Positions 36,600-48,439 of a stretch of DNA of 64,000 nt are shown in pieces. The DNA is from Balaenoptera acutorostrata (taxonomy: Eukaryota; Chordata; Mammalia; Artiodactyla; Balaenopteridae), in NCBI RefSeq assembly GCF_949987535.1, contig NC_080077.1:36049389-36113388 (forward strand), in the 5' to 3' direction. How positions within the stretch are numbered: the first letter of the stretch is position 1; every line of letters starts with the position of its first letter. The translations under genes were made by a program, and so were the position numbers. The notes beneath the pieces are model-generated. The model made no database searches and was not told the DNA's origin. It saw only the letters and a list, made by a program, of their open reading frames with translations.

Positions 36600-36745
36600 T
36601 CACAAGAATCCTATCAGATACATATTTTTAGTATAAATATACAGATGAAGAAAATTAAAAACAAAGTAATAACTGGTATAAGGCCTTGTACCAAGCAGTG
36701 GAGTCTTATTTGAAAGTGGGTTTTCTGATTCAGATACTTTTTCCT
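36600..36745 (-). repeat. MIR relic, antisense
   Basis: 'caagaatcctatcagataca', 'tacagatgaagaaaattaaa' and 'ggttttctgattcagat' keep the antisense MIR order. Confidence 0.5.
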
Positions 36746-37009
36746 CCTTCTTCCTTCCCCTTCTCCCCCTCTCTCCTCCTTCAAATCATGATCCATCCAG
36801 AGGAGATCAAGAAAGTACCATGATGAAGAAAAGAAATAGAAATGACATGATGCATTCTTTTAAAAAACACAGGAGGTTGTTTCAGGAAAAAGTTGACCAA
36901 CAGACTAAAATGTTTCAGCCAAATCAAGAATAATGAAGACAAAGGAAAAACCTTTCCATTTAACTATGATGTGTTTCATTAGACTAGATTAGGTCAGGTA
37001 TAGCAGGAT

Positions 37010-37195
37010 TGTATAACCCTTACAGACTGCAGAGTGCTCTCTATATGATATCCTCTTATGTTAATAACAGGCTTGTGAAGAAGATATTTCTCTATCTTGC
37101 ATGAGGAAACTCAGATTCATAGAATAACTACAGCTAGAAAGTGGTAGAGCAAGGCTTCCAAACATGTCTTCTGAATTCAAGTCCTGTTCCCTTTC
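37010..37195 (-). repeat. MIR relic, antisense
   Basis: 'tcttgcatgaggaaactcag', 'acagctagaaagtggtagag' and 'tctgaattcaagtcctgttc' are clear antisense MIR blocks. Confidence 0.75.
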
Positions 37196-37443
37196 CAAAA
37201 TCCCTGAAAATGAAAACAAATAAAGAAAAATCTTTCAAGATTTCAGTTATACTAGCAGATCTAATGCCTGTAGAATCCCATGTAATATTGGGTTGGCCAA
37301 AAAGTTAGTCGGGGTTTTTTCCATAAGATGGCTCTAGTAATGCTTAGTTGTCTTTAACTTCATTCGAAACGATTTTGCTAGATTGTATTGTGACAACTGT
37401 CATATCAGCGTGCATTTAAAAAAACATCAAAATTGGTGAATTT

Positions 37444-38327
37444 TTGTGTAGCCATTTTAATATTGAAGATGCAAGAAAAAAGCAACATTTTTTGCATATT
37501 ATACTTTATTATTCAAGAAAAGTAAAAACGCAACTGAAATGCAAAAAAAAGATTTGTGCAATATATGGAGAAGGTGCTGTGACTGATCAAACATATCAAA
37601 AGTGGTTCACGAAGTTTCATGCTGGAAATTTCTCACTGGCTGATGCTCCAAGGTCAGGTAGACCAGTTGAAGTTGATAGGGATCAAATTGAGACATTAAT
37701 TGAGAACAATCAATGTTATAACATGTGGAAGGTAGCTGACATACTCAAAATATCCAAATCAAGCATTGAAAATCATTTGCACCAGCTTGGGTATATTCAT
37801 TGCTTTGATGTTTGGGTTCCTCATAAGTTAAGTGAGAAAAACCTTCTTGACTGTATTTCTGCATGTGATTCTCTACTTAAACGTAACAAAAACGTTCCAT
37901 TTTTAAAACAAATTGTGATGGGTGATGAAAAGTGGATACTGTACAATAATGTGGAATGGAAGAGATCATGGGGCAAGTGAAATGAACCACCACTGACCAC
38001 ACCAAAGGCTGGTCTCCATCCAAAGAAGGTGATGTTGTGTATATGGTGGGACTGGAAGGGAGTCCTCTATTGTGAGCTCCTTCTGGAAAACCAAACGATT
38101 AATTCCAAGAAGTACTGCTCCCTATTAGACCAACTGAAAGCAGCACTCCATGAAAAGCATTCTGAATTAGTCAACAGAAAACACGATCTTCCATCAGGAT
38201 AACGCAAGACCGCATGCTTCTTTGATGACCAGGCAAAAACTGTTACAGCTTGGCTGGGAAGTTCTGATTCACCAGACATTGCACCTTCGGGTTTCCATAC
38301 ATTTTTCTCTTTACAAATTCTCTTAAT
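37444..38327 (+). pseudogene. Mariner transposase pseudogene, N-terminal and catalytic part
   Basis: The family is a DDD-type cut-and-paste transposase with an N-terminal paired-type helix-turn-helix region and a D,D(34)D catalytic core. The first 178 codons remain open: an HTH region with TYQKWFTKFHAG and DAPRSGRPVE, the second helix region KVADILKISKSSIENHLHQLG, then MGDEKWI, which carries the first catalytic D. The initiator position is TTG instead of ATG, then TGA at 37978 ends the frame. The second catalytic motif (HQDNARPHA, near 38194) survives in another frame. In the third motif (APSGFH, near 38285) G stands where the catalytic D belongs. The gene is cut at 38327 by the L1. Confidence 0.9.
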
Positions 38328-38344
38328 TCAAGCTCACCTCAAGA

Positions 38345-41300
38345 AACAAGAAAAATCTCAAGTAAACAATCTAACCTCACACCTAAAGCAACTAGAAAAA
38401 GAACAAAGTAAACCCAAAATTAGTAGAAGGAAAGAAATCATAAAGATCAGAGCAGAAATAAATGAAATAGAAACAAAGAAAACAAGAGCAAAGATCAATA
38501 AAACTAAAAGCTAGTTCTTTGAGAAGATAAACAAAATTGATAAACCTTTAGCCAGACTTATCAAGAAAAAAAGGGAGAGGATGCAAATCAATAAAATTAG
38601 AAATGAAAAAGGAGAGATTACAACTGACACTGCAGAAATACAAAAGATCATAAGAGACTACTACAAGCAACTATATGCCAATAAAATGGACAACCTGAAA
38701 GAAATGGACAAATTCTTGGAAAAGTACAACCTTCCAAGACTGAACCAGGAAGAATTAGAAAATATAAACAGATCAATCACAGGTAATGAAATTGAAATTG
38801 TAATTAAAAATATTCCAACAAACAAAAGCCCAGGACCACATGGCTTCACAGGCGAATTCTATCAAACATTTAGAGAAGAGTTAACACCTATGCTTCTCAA
38901 ACTCTTCTAAAAAATTGCAGAGGGAGGAGCACTCCCAAACTCATTCTATGAGGCCACCATCACCTTGATACCAAAACCAGACAAAGATATCACAAAAAAA
39001 GAAAATAATATACCACTATCACTGATGAACATGGATGCAAAAATCCTCAACAAAATACTAGCAAACAGAATCCAACAACACATTAAAAGGATCATACACC
39101 ATGATCAAGTGGGATGTATCCCAGGGATGCAAAGATTCTTCAATATACACAAAACAATCAACATGATACACCACATTAACACATTAAAGAATAAAAACCA
39201 TATGATCATCTCAATAGATGCAGAAAAAGCTTTTGACAAAATTCAACACCCATTTATGATAAAAACTCTCTAGAAAGTGGGCAGAGAGGGAAGCTACCTC
39301 AACATAATAAAAGCCATATACAACAGACCCACAGCAAACATCATGATCAATGGTGAAAAACTGAAAGCTTTTCCTCTAAGATCAGGAGCAAGACAAGAAT
39401 GTCCACTCTCACCACTATTATTCAACATAGTATTGGAAGTCTTAGCCACAGCAATCAGAGAAGAAAAAGAAATAAAAGGGAGACAAATTGGAAAAGAAGA
39501 AGTAAAACTGACACTGTTTGCCAATGACATGATAATATACATAGAAAATCCTTAAGACACCACCAGAAAACTTCTAGGACTAATCAGTGAATTTGGTAAG
39601 GTTGCAAGATACAAAATTAATGCACAGGAATCTCTTGCATTCCTATACACTAATGATGAAAAACCTGAAAGAGATGAAAGAAACACTCCCATTTGCCATT
39701 GCAACAAAAAGAATAAAATACCTAGGAATAAGCCTACCTAAGGAGACAAAAGACCTGTACTCAGAAAACTATAAAACACTGATGAAAGACATCAAAGATA
39801 ACATAAACAGATGGAGAGATATACCATGCTCCTGGATTGGAAGAATCAACATTGTGAAAATGAATATACTACCCAAAGCAATCTACAGGTTCAGTGCAAT
39901 CCCTGTCAAACTACCAATGGCATTTTCCACAGAACTAGAATAAAAAATTTCACAATTTGTATGGAAACCCAAAAGACCCTGAATAGCCAAAGCAATCTTG
40001 AGAAAGAAAAATGGAGCTGGAGGAATCAGACTCCCTGACTTCAGACTATACTACAAAGCTACAGTAATCAAGACAGTATGGTACTGGAACAAAAACAGAA
40101 ATGTACATCAATGGAACAGGATAGAAAGCCCAGAGATAAACCCACGCACATAATGGTCACCTTATCTTTGATAAAGGAGGCAAGAATATACAATGGAGAA
40201 AATACAGACTCTTCAATAAGTCGTGCTGGGAAAACTGGACAGCTACATGTAAAAGAATGAAATTAGAACAGACCCCAACACCATACACAAAAATAAACTC
40301 AAAATTGATTAGAGACCTCAATGTAAGGCCAGACACTATAAAACTCTTAGAGGAAAACGTAGGCAGAACACTCTGACATAAATCACAGCAAGATCCTTTT
40401 TGACCTACTTCCTAGAGTAAGGGAAATAAAAACAAATGGGGCCTAATGAAACTTAAAAGCTTTTGCACAGCAAAGAAAACCATAAACAAGATGAAAATAC
40501 AACCCTCAGAATAGGAGAAAATATTTGCAAACAAAGCAACTGACAAAGGATTAATCTCCAAAATATACAAACAGCTCATGCAGCTCAGTATCACAAAAAC
40601 AAACAATCCAGAAACTAACACAGCATTGTAAAAAATTGTAAAGCAATTATACTCCAATAAAGATGTTAAAAAAATAAAATAAAGAAGCAGCTGTGGAAAT
40701 TAAAGCAAAAAACAAAAACAAACAAACAACAAAAAACAAACAACCCAGTCCCCAAATGGGCGGAAGACCTAAATAGACATTTCTCCAAAGAAGAGATACA
40801 GATGGCCAACAAATGCATGAAAATATGCTCAACATCACTAATCATTAGAGAAATGCAAATCAAAACCACAATGAGGTATCACCTCACACCGGTCAGAATG
40901 GCCATCATCAAAGAAATCTACAAACAATAAATGCTGGAGAGGGTGTGGAGAAAAGGGAACCCACTTGCACTCTTGGTGGGAATGTAAATTGATACAACCA
41001 CTATGGAGAACAGTATGGAGGTTCCTTTAAAAACTAAAAATAGAACTACCATATGACCCAGCAATCCCACTACTGGGCATATATCCTGAGAAAACCATAA
41101 TTCAAAAAGAGACATGTACCACAATGTTCATTGCAGCACTATTTACAAAAGCCAGGACATGGAAGCAACATAAATGTCCATCAACAGATGACTGCACAAA
41201 GAAGATGTGGCACTTGTGTACAATGGAATATTAGTCAGCCATAAAAAGGAACGAAATTGAGTTATTTGTAGTGAGGTGGATGGACCTAGAATCTGTCATA

Positions 41301-41360
41301 CAGAGGGAAGTAAGTCAGAAAGAGAAAAACAAATACCATATGCTAATGCATATATATGGA
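38345..41360 (+). pseudogene. L1 ORF2p pseudogene (reverse transcriptase and C-terminal part)
   Basis: L1 ORF2p copies L1 RNA into the genome by target-primed reverse transcription. Here open pieces at 38581-38910, 38965-39273, 39277-39555 and 39587-39943 cover the RT. Visible motifs are [15 protein letters not shown] (usual PDGF altered to PHGF), [12 protein letters not shown] (motif A with its aspartates) and [13 protein letters not shown], where the catalytic FADD box reads FAND. Several in-frame stops and frameshifts occur. The C-terminal region is recognisable to about 41360. The nested insertion near 40612-40735 further breaks it. Confidence 0.92.
40612..40735 (+). mobile_element. Tiny L1 3' end inserted in the L1, possible 3' transduction
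   Basis: A second L1 3' terminus ('gaaactaacacagcattgta' to 'ccaataaagatgttaaa') appears about 1 kb before the proper 3' end of the host L1. After a first A-rich run comes a 23-bp non-L1 stretch (40684-40706, starting gaagcagctgtgg), then a second A-rich run. An imperfect 13-bp duplication (acaaacaa[t/c]ccag) flanks it at 40599-40611 and 40736-40748. Confidence 0.8.
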
Positions 41361-41756
41361 ATTTAAAAAAGCAGTACTGATGAACCTAGTGGCAGGGCTG
41401 GAATAAAGATGCAGAGATAGAGAACAGACTTGAGGGCACGGAGCAGGGAAGGGGAAACTGGGATGAAGTGAGAGAGTAGCATTGATGTATGTACACTACC
41501 AAATGTAAAATGGATGGCTAGTGGGAAGCTGCTGCATAGCACAGGGAGATCAGCTTGGTGCTTTGTGACGACCTAGAGGGATGGGACAGGGAGGGAGGGA
41601 GGGAGACTCAAGAGGGAAGGCGTATGGGGATATATGTATACATATAGCTGATTCACTTTTTTGTATAGCAGAAACTAACACAACATTGTAAAGCATTTAT
41701 ACTCAAATAAAGATGTGAAAAGAAACAGAAAACAAAAAACCCCAAATTCTCTTAAT

Positions 41757-41909
41757 GGAAAAATTCAATTGCCTGGAAGACTGTAAAAGGCACCTGAATA
41801 GTTCTTTGCTCAAAAATGTAAGAAGTTTTGGGAAGATGGAATTATGAAGTTGCCTGAAAAATGGCAGAAGGTAGTGGAACGAAACGGTGAATACGTTGTT
41901 CAATAAAGT
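41757..41909 (+). pseudogene. Mariner transposase pseudogene, C-terminal part
   Basis: This resumes the transposase after the L1. The C-terminal end is recognisable: NCLEDCKRHLNSSLLKN in one frame and KLPEKWQKVVERNGEYVVQ in another, then a TAA stop at about 41907. The segment between contains at least one frameshift. It completes the mariner gene begun at 37444. Confidence 0.88.
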
Positions 41910-42289
41910 TCTTGGTGAAAATGAAAAACGCGTCTTTTATCTTTACTTAAAAACCAAAGGCACTTTTTGGCCAGCCCCTATATTTTTCACCAGTGGCTTA
42001 GTATTTTTATTCTCAAAGACATAATTTTCAAAAAGTGCTCCAACTTTTGCTTAGAAAGGTCCCCTCTGTCATGCTGTCCAATAAAGGGGAGTGTCCAGAA
42101 CCAAAGGAGGAGTTATATTCATGTTCTCTTTGATTCTTTAGAAACATCAGTGATTAGCAGCATGGAACATGTAGCTATTTTATGTGATCTTTTAGATAGA
42201 CTATAGCTAGCAAGTCAGCTCTGTGGAATAGCGTAAGCTTTACGTTCGAAAGTCTTTTCCAAAGCTTGTATTGCACACTTTGACTATAA

Positions 42290-42870
42290 ATAGTTGATTC
42301 TTATTATTTGTGGTAGTTATGTTCTAGAAAGTTACTGCAAACACTGACTTAGTGAATACTGAACATTGCTCCTAAAAGAAATGCTCCTAAAAAAATTGCT
42401 GCTAACACTAGTTAAGTTCCTCTGGTCACAATATTTCTAACAATTGATTGATACGTAATCTTGATTTATGCATGTTTCTGTTTAAAGGCACCTTATTTAA
42501 TATATATTATTGATGAATAACATTGAATTCACACCCAACAGCACTCTAACTTATGATAACTCATACCTGGGATGAGGCTTATCCAGTGCACATATTTTCT
42601 TTATAATGCACATCACAGTCTCTTGCACTTAGGGAGACTATACAGCATGTCAACACTACAATTGGTGGCCTTTTCAATAGCAGAATCACCAACCAAACAA
42701 AAATGCAACAAATTTGGTATCAAATAGACTGTGAAAAAGACACTTGTTTACACTCTGAGAGCTGAAACAAGAAGGCAGAGCATCTCCTTGTTCAACTGTA
42801 GCTGGGAAACATGCCAGACAGGGACTCAAATTTTTTGCTGCTCTGTATATGTATGTGAATGACAGGGAAA
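42290..42870 (+). repeat. Ancient interspersed repeat, probably a DNA transposon relic
   Basis: 'ttgtggtagttatgttctag', 'cttagtgaatactgaacatt', 'ctctggtcacaatatttcta' and 'tgtttaaaggcaccttattt' form a motif order I know from a repeated mammalian element, but I cannot name the family. The interior has no coding frame of note. Confidence 0.5.
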
Positions 42871-42974
42871 GCAATGTAGATATTGATTTTGGGGTTACAA
42901 ATAAATGTTAGTGAGTAGGCAAATTTACAAATACACTCTGTGAATAATGAGAATGTGCTGTATTAGAAAATTAA

Positions 42975-43322
42975 AGGTCTGATACTACCCTAATCAGCCT
43001 ACAGATTCAATGCAATTCCGATCAAAATTCTAATGACATTTTTCACAGAAACAGAAACAGAAACTATTTGAAATTCATATGGAACCACAAAAGACTCCAA
43101 ATATCCACAACGATCTTGAGAAAGAACAACAAAGCTAGAGGCACCAGTTCCTGACTTCAAATTATATTACAAAGCTATAGTAGCCAAAAGAGTATGGTAC
43201 TGGCATAACAATAGGCACAACGGAATAGAACAGAGAATCAGAAATAAATCCACGCATATACACAGTCAACTAATCTTGGACAAGGGTGCCAAGAACACAC
43301 AATGGAGAAAGGATATATAGTT
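42975..43322 (+). mobile_element. L1 ORF2 fragment, sense
   Basis: 'acagattcaatgcaattccg', 'caaaagactccaaatatcca' and 'aaagctatagtagccaaaag' are consecutive blocks of the L1 ORF2 region downstream of RT. It is an internal fragment with no 5' or 3' end. It abuts an antisense L2 relic. Confidence 0.85.
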
Positions 43323-43339
43323 GGTGTGGTAAGAAGAGA

Positions 43340-43990
43340 GGGATTGGGGGGACAGTCCTCAGAGATGAGTAAAGATCAGAGGTGAGCAGCAACTGGGCAG
43401 GTCACATGAGGCTCATTAGGGTATTTTATTCCAAATGAGATGGTGCCATTGAAGAGTGCTGAGCAAAAAGTATTATTCTGATTGCTCTTTTGAGAAAGGA
43501 CTGTAGGGGAGCAAGTGTAAAAACAGAAACGCTTTGGGAAGATTTTGCAATAATCCAAGAAAGACAATGTTGATTTAGGACAAGGTGTAGGGGTGAGGGT
43601 GGTGATAACTCTTCAGATTCTGGATCTACTTAGAAGGCAGAGCCAACAAGGTTTTCTGAAAGATTGGATGTGAGATATAAGAAAAGAGAAGTGTTAAGAA
43701 TGGAGGGTCAAGAACATTGTGTCTTGAGCAACTGGATGGATGGAGTTGTTACTACCACAGATAATGAAGACTGTTGGAGGAGCAGGGTTTGAGGGAGAAT
43801 ATCAGGGGTTCATTTTGGATATATATGTTCAGGAAGTTAATTGGACATCTAAGTGGAAAGTCCAAGTAGGCAGTTGGATATATAAATCTATAGATGAGTA
43901 ATTCAGAGAAGAGTCATGGGCAGAAATACAAATCGGTGAGCTGTCTGTATAAATAGTAAAAGACGAGGAAAGATGAGCATTATTTCCCCC
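43340..43990 (-). repeat. L2 ORF2-region relic, antisense, 0.65 kb
   Basis: One of the best preserved L2 pieces here. Ordered blocks include 'tctggatctacttagaaggc', 'agagccaacaaggttttctg', 'gagcaactggatggatggag' and 'gtaggcagttggatatataa', antisense to the RT C-terminal region. The 120-codon minus frame 43829-44191 overlaps it and starts in the remains of this L2 reverse transcriptase; it is not a host gene. Confidence 0.8.
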
Positions 43991-44684
43991 TTTTTTGATG
44001 CTCTTCCCCAAGAACAATACTTCCAAATATAAAGATGTGGCCTCTACCAAATCCCCTTTATCAAGAACTGAGTTTAGACTGAGTGAGATCAGTGGCAAGA
44101 TAAGAACTAATTTCTCTCCCCCGTTTTGCAATAATGTGATATGTTCAACAAAAAGTAGTTTCAAAGTTCCTTTGAAAGGCAGAGTATACATTCTAAATGA
44201 AGAAGGATCAGGTACTTTGTTATTAAGACAGACTTAGTGATAGCACTTAAAAACTTCTCATCGGTAGGCAGAAGCCCAAAGATTTTCCCTCGTTGGTTTA
44301 TTGATTCATTCATTTACGAAAAACATTTGTTAAGCACCTTCTATGTGGAGTGGAATTTATAGAATTTGATGAGTGATTATATAAAAAGTGAGATACAAGG
44401 AAGATTCTTGCAAGTCTCTTCTGAAGTATTTAGCTTGGGTGAATGGTGGTGCCACTAACCAAGACAGAAACAGCCTGGAGGAGAAGCAACTGGATTTGTG
44501 TGGAAATTAGAGAGTTAATTTATATACATCTTAAAATCAAAGGAATTATATATTCCAATGTTTGTCTATTGGGTAATTTTTGGAGCCTGTTCGGAGCTCA
44601 GAGAGAATCAGGATATGAGGGGTTCCATGCCAGAAACCCAGGAGTAGTTTCCTCCTTGATCTTTGCTAGACTGGATATTCTTAT

Positions 44685-44945
44685 TCTTTAGATCTCAACT
44701 TAATTGTGACTTCCTTATGACTTTCCCTCCTCCTACCTTATTGTCTAACTTTTTGTCCTGTTATTTTCCTTCCTGGCATTATTGTTATTTGATTACATTT
44801 TGGGGGTTATTTACATATTTAATAAATTGCTCCTGTACTTTAAGTTGCAAGATGGTGATGACTATTTTGTCCCAACTAAATAACACGACTTTCTGGGATA
44901 TATAAGCAATCAACAAATATATGTACAATAAATGAATAAGATATA
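44685..44945 (+). repeat. L2 3' end, sense
   Basis: 'atctcaacttaattgtgact', 'gtcctgttattttccttcct' and 'aagcaatcaacaaatatatg' follow the L2 3' region to its terminus in divergent form. Confidence 0.55.
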
Positions 44946-46280
44946 TATTTGGGAGTTTATAGCGTATTAATGACAATTGAAACCTGAGATAGTATTGAAA
45001 TTGCTAAGGACAGCAAAGAAGAGGACCAATAAAATAATCTGGGGAAGCTCTAACATCAGAGTTAGAAAAGAGAAGAATCATTATAGATTTTCGAGAACAG
45101 GAAGAGAGCAGGGCCCTGAAACAAAATGTGGAATGTATTTTAAGAACAACACCTTTTGTTTTTGTTGTTCAAAGGAAAGCAAAAGTCACACTCCAATTCT
45201 TGCTCTTTGTTTTGTAAAGAAGCAAAACAAAAAAAAGAAAAAGAAAAACCCCACAAATCAAACAGAAGTAGTCTCTTGTAATTTATTATTTTTGCCTTCT
45301 TCTCTATGATCAATTTTATTTATGAACTACAGGTATTGAGTATATTTTCTTGTACATATCTAATTTTTTCTTTGCATTTGGGACTATCATTTACTTAGTT
45401 CAAAATAGCTGTTTTAATTTTCAAAAACCAATATCCAATATAGTTACACTGAAAAGAATATATATTTGTGTAGCTTTGTATATGTGCTTGTATGTGTAAG
45501 TATGTATGAAAGAGAGCATATGTGTATGCTCATGTGTGTTCTTTTAGGTTAAGTGAGGGTTTGAGTCACGAATATTTCTTGAGTTCTATGTAGGTCTACG
45601 TAAGAGAGCTCTGAAAATACAAAGTGCATAGGGCCTAAATCTACTGATTAGATGATCTAAATGTCACCAGGAATGACCCATGGAGTGAATAATTTGTTTC
45701 CCTAGGAACATATGGAATCCACTGACTTCAGGAAATATTTTCAGAGTGCACACATACTTCTTCAAGACGTTAACATCCCAGGGGAGGAAGAGGAATAAAA
45801 ACATGACAGGGAGTAATTTAAAATGGCAGGTACTGCAGTTTTCTTTTCCTGTGCTGGAAACCTGATATTTGATATGAATGTAGATGATTTTCTTATGATT
45901 GCTATAAAAAGTTGATACTGTTCTTTCCGAAATTCTCTAAGATTTATTTTTTCCTCCTCCTTTGTGGAATTTTGTTGTTTCTGAATGGCTTAGATTGTGG
46001 GTACAAAGAAATCAAAACACTGCACATTATTTCTTATAATGTAACCACAAGAAAACGCAAATGCTGAGGCTCTGATTCACAAAAGAATATTACCTATTAG
46101 TTATGGTATGGTTCAGTGGGAAAATGGAGTCCAAAATTAAATTATATTTCACTAGACTGTAACACAATCAAACCTTGATTTTTGTGCATCAGTTATATTA
46201 TTTCCCTTTTTAATTTGAATTTTTCAGCATTTTTATAAGATTATAGCACCTCAGGAGACTTAAATGCTGGACTTTTTGAT
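44946..46280. other. Unassigned stretch
   Basis: No family or gene recognised. A TATG/TGTG-rich patch lies at 45460-45545 and an A/G-rich run at 45220-45250. Confidence 0.35.
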
Positions 46281-46284
46281 GCAG

Positions 46285-46455
46285 ACAGCCTAGTTCCAAG
46301 TCTCATTTTGCCACTAATAAGGTATGGTGACTGGGAAAATTACTTAAATGCTCAGAGTTTCACCTTCCCCACCTATAAAAGAGAGAGGTAATATTCCCTT
46401 GAGAGATTACCGTGACGATTAAATCACATAATTAAAATGAATAAATGTGTTTTTT
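46285..46455 (+). repeat. MIR relic, sense
   Basis: 'cctagttccaagtctcattt', 'gccactaataaggtatggtg' and 'cccacctataaaagagagag' give the full sense MIR order. Confidence 0.7.
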
Positions 46456-47229
46456 TCTTTCTTTACTTCCAAATGCCCAGTCTTTGATGGATGCTGCAAA
46501 TGTTAGAATTGCTGGGTACATTGTCTATGAATCTTCGAGAACATAATCATCTACAAAAATCTAAGCTTGGAAAGGCAACATTTTGTAGGAAGTAATTTTC
46601 AGGTTGTCTTATATGAACTTGCTCTTCCTTTTCTGATATTAAGTTCATTATAATATAGAAAGATGGTTTGTGAGTTTAAAAACCATAGACTTCATCTGAG
46701 GACACAGATTTTTAGGACAGTGGCTTTTTTAATGATGACCCACAGTAAGAAATAATCTTATTTTGCAATCTATACTTTCGTTCATATATATATAATATGT
46801 ATTATACTTACATGTATATATGAAATAGTTTCATAAAATTATACATGTATTTGCCATATGTGCAGCCGTCTACTCTTTTCTACTCCTGTCTAGTCTATTT
46901 CATTATTTTAAGAAATAGTGGTTATAACCTAGTAATTTGATCTTAAGATCCACTGATGGAGTGCTAGCCCATTTTTTATTTCAGATATGAAGCATCTCTG
47001 TAACAGAGCCTTTGTCTGATTGTACTCCCACAAATAACATCTATATAAGTTTAAATTTCATGAGATTTTTGGCAATCACCTTATTAGCTTTCCTCTGCTC
47101 AGTCTAAAAGATAACATTATTTTTTGACGCAAACTAATCAACTATCCAAATCTTCAAGTTCCAACTTACAGCAAAACTTCAGTCACTTGCCTTCTGATGC
47201 TAGTGACATTTATAGGCCAATTCTGATGG

Positions 47230-48115
47230 TTGAGCTGTTGTCTAAAGGGCAACAGGGGCCCCAGATAGGGCTGGCCTCATGGGCTTATGACCTGTGCAGG
47301 TCACACGAGGCTTTGCCCTCAGAAATGTCCTGTGTTTGGTTTAATGCCCTCTTGTGCGCCTTCAATTCTTACTACTTTTATCTTAGGACTTGTGTTTGTA
47401 AGTGGAGTTTGATGGGAAAATAGAGCATGCACATGAGCAGAGAAGATATGAGCAGTATGTATGTCCACCGTTCCTCGCCATCCCATTTGCCTATAGCCTT
47501 CATGATGTCCCATCCATGCAGAATTCCACTGGATTCACAATGTGTTGGAGTTCAGAAAGATTCAAAGCAAATACAAGACAAGCATGTTATGGAAGCTGCT
47601 GTGTTATAAAAGGAAAAGGAAAGGTAGGGCAACCCATAGTTCCTTTTCCTTTCAGTCCTCCCTTACTCATGGGTAAGCCACAAGTAGTGTGGGTAGAAGA
47701 TGTATATCGAGAAGTGAAATAAAACAGTTGAATTAGTTTTGTGCAGAGCATCTTTTGTGCTAACAACATCAAAATACATATGCATGTACAAGTTACAAAA
47801 TAGGAATTGTGTAATTTCAATGATTCTGCAAGAGTTAGATTTTTTATATTTGCCTTTAAAACTGGCATTGAACAATAAAATTAACAGTAACACATGATAA
47901 TAATTTAATTTCAAATTTTTCTTTACTTAGAATGACATTAAATAGGAAATAAAAATGCCATGACAATTTAAGAAACTTCAGAAGAAAGGAAAAAGTTTTA
48001 TATTTGACTAATTTTATGGAATATTTTTCCCGCTTTATGAACAAAGGACTCCGCATTGACATTTTGTGCTGAGCCCTACAAATTATGTCATTGGCCCAGG
48101 CGACATAATGTATTT
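47230..48115 (+). repeat. Unnamed interspersed repeat in two parts
   Basis: The left part (about 47260-47400) has 'gctggcctcatgggcttatg', 'gacctgtgcaggtcacacga' and 'tgtttggtttaatgccctct'. The right part (about 48040-48115) has 'ggactccgcattgacatttt' and 'gtgctgagccctacaaatta'. I know these as adjacent blocks of one mammalian repeat that I cannot name. The 640 bp between may be part of the element or inserted sequence. Confidence 0.45.
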
Positions 48116-48439
48116 TATATATATGTAAATATATCACAGTTAATTAAGAGAAACCAGCAGGTAGTTTAAAAAATTATATGAATTCATCTCTTCATTCATA
48201 CCTTTATTCATAATTTTCCACATTTATTGTGCTCCTATTAAGTTGTCCTAGAAACTAGAGATTCACAACAATGAATGTGACAGATCGCATCGCTGCTCCC
48301 ATGCATCTTAATATATGGGGAAGGCAGTCATTAAAAATTGTTTGCATTGGTAATTATTTCATGACAAATGTTTTAAGGGATAAAAAGAAAAAGTTCAAAA
48401 TGCTAAAAAGGAAGATAATAAACTCTATCCAAAGAGCTA

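Larger units (their letters stand above)
38328..41742 (+). mobile_element. 5'-truncated L1, 3.4 kb, inside the mariner
   Basis: Boundaries are set by a 14-bp perfect target duplication (caaattctcttaat) at 38314-38327 and 41743-41756. It begins within ORF2 upstream of the reverse transcriptase and runs through RT, the C-terminal part and the 3' UTR ('aacacaacattgtaaagc'), ending in an impure A-rich tail. The 3' UTR has a GGGA-rich patch (41588-41604). Endonuclease, ORF1 and 5' UTR are missing, so it was dead on arrival. Confidence 0.95.
37288..41978 (+). mobile_element. Mariner transposon (bovine/cetartiodactyl type) split by an L1
   Basis: The left TIR begins 'ttgggttggccaaaaagtta' just after a TA at 37286-37287. 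The right TIR ends 'cactttttggccagcccc' just before a TA at 41979-41980. The element itself is 37288-38327 plus 41757-41978, about 1.26 kb, the usual size for a mariner. An L1 with a 14-bp target duplication separates the parts. Both TIRs are degraded and the transposase is dead, so the copy is immobile. Confidence 0.93.
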
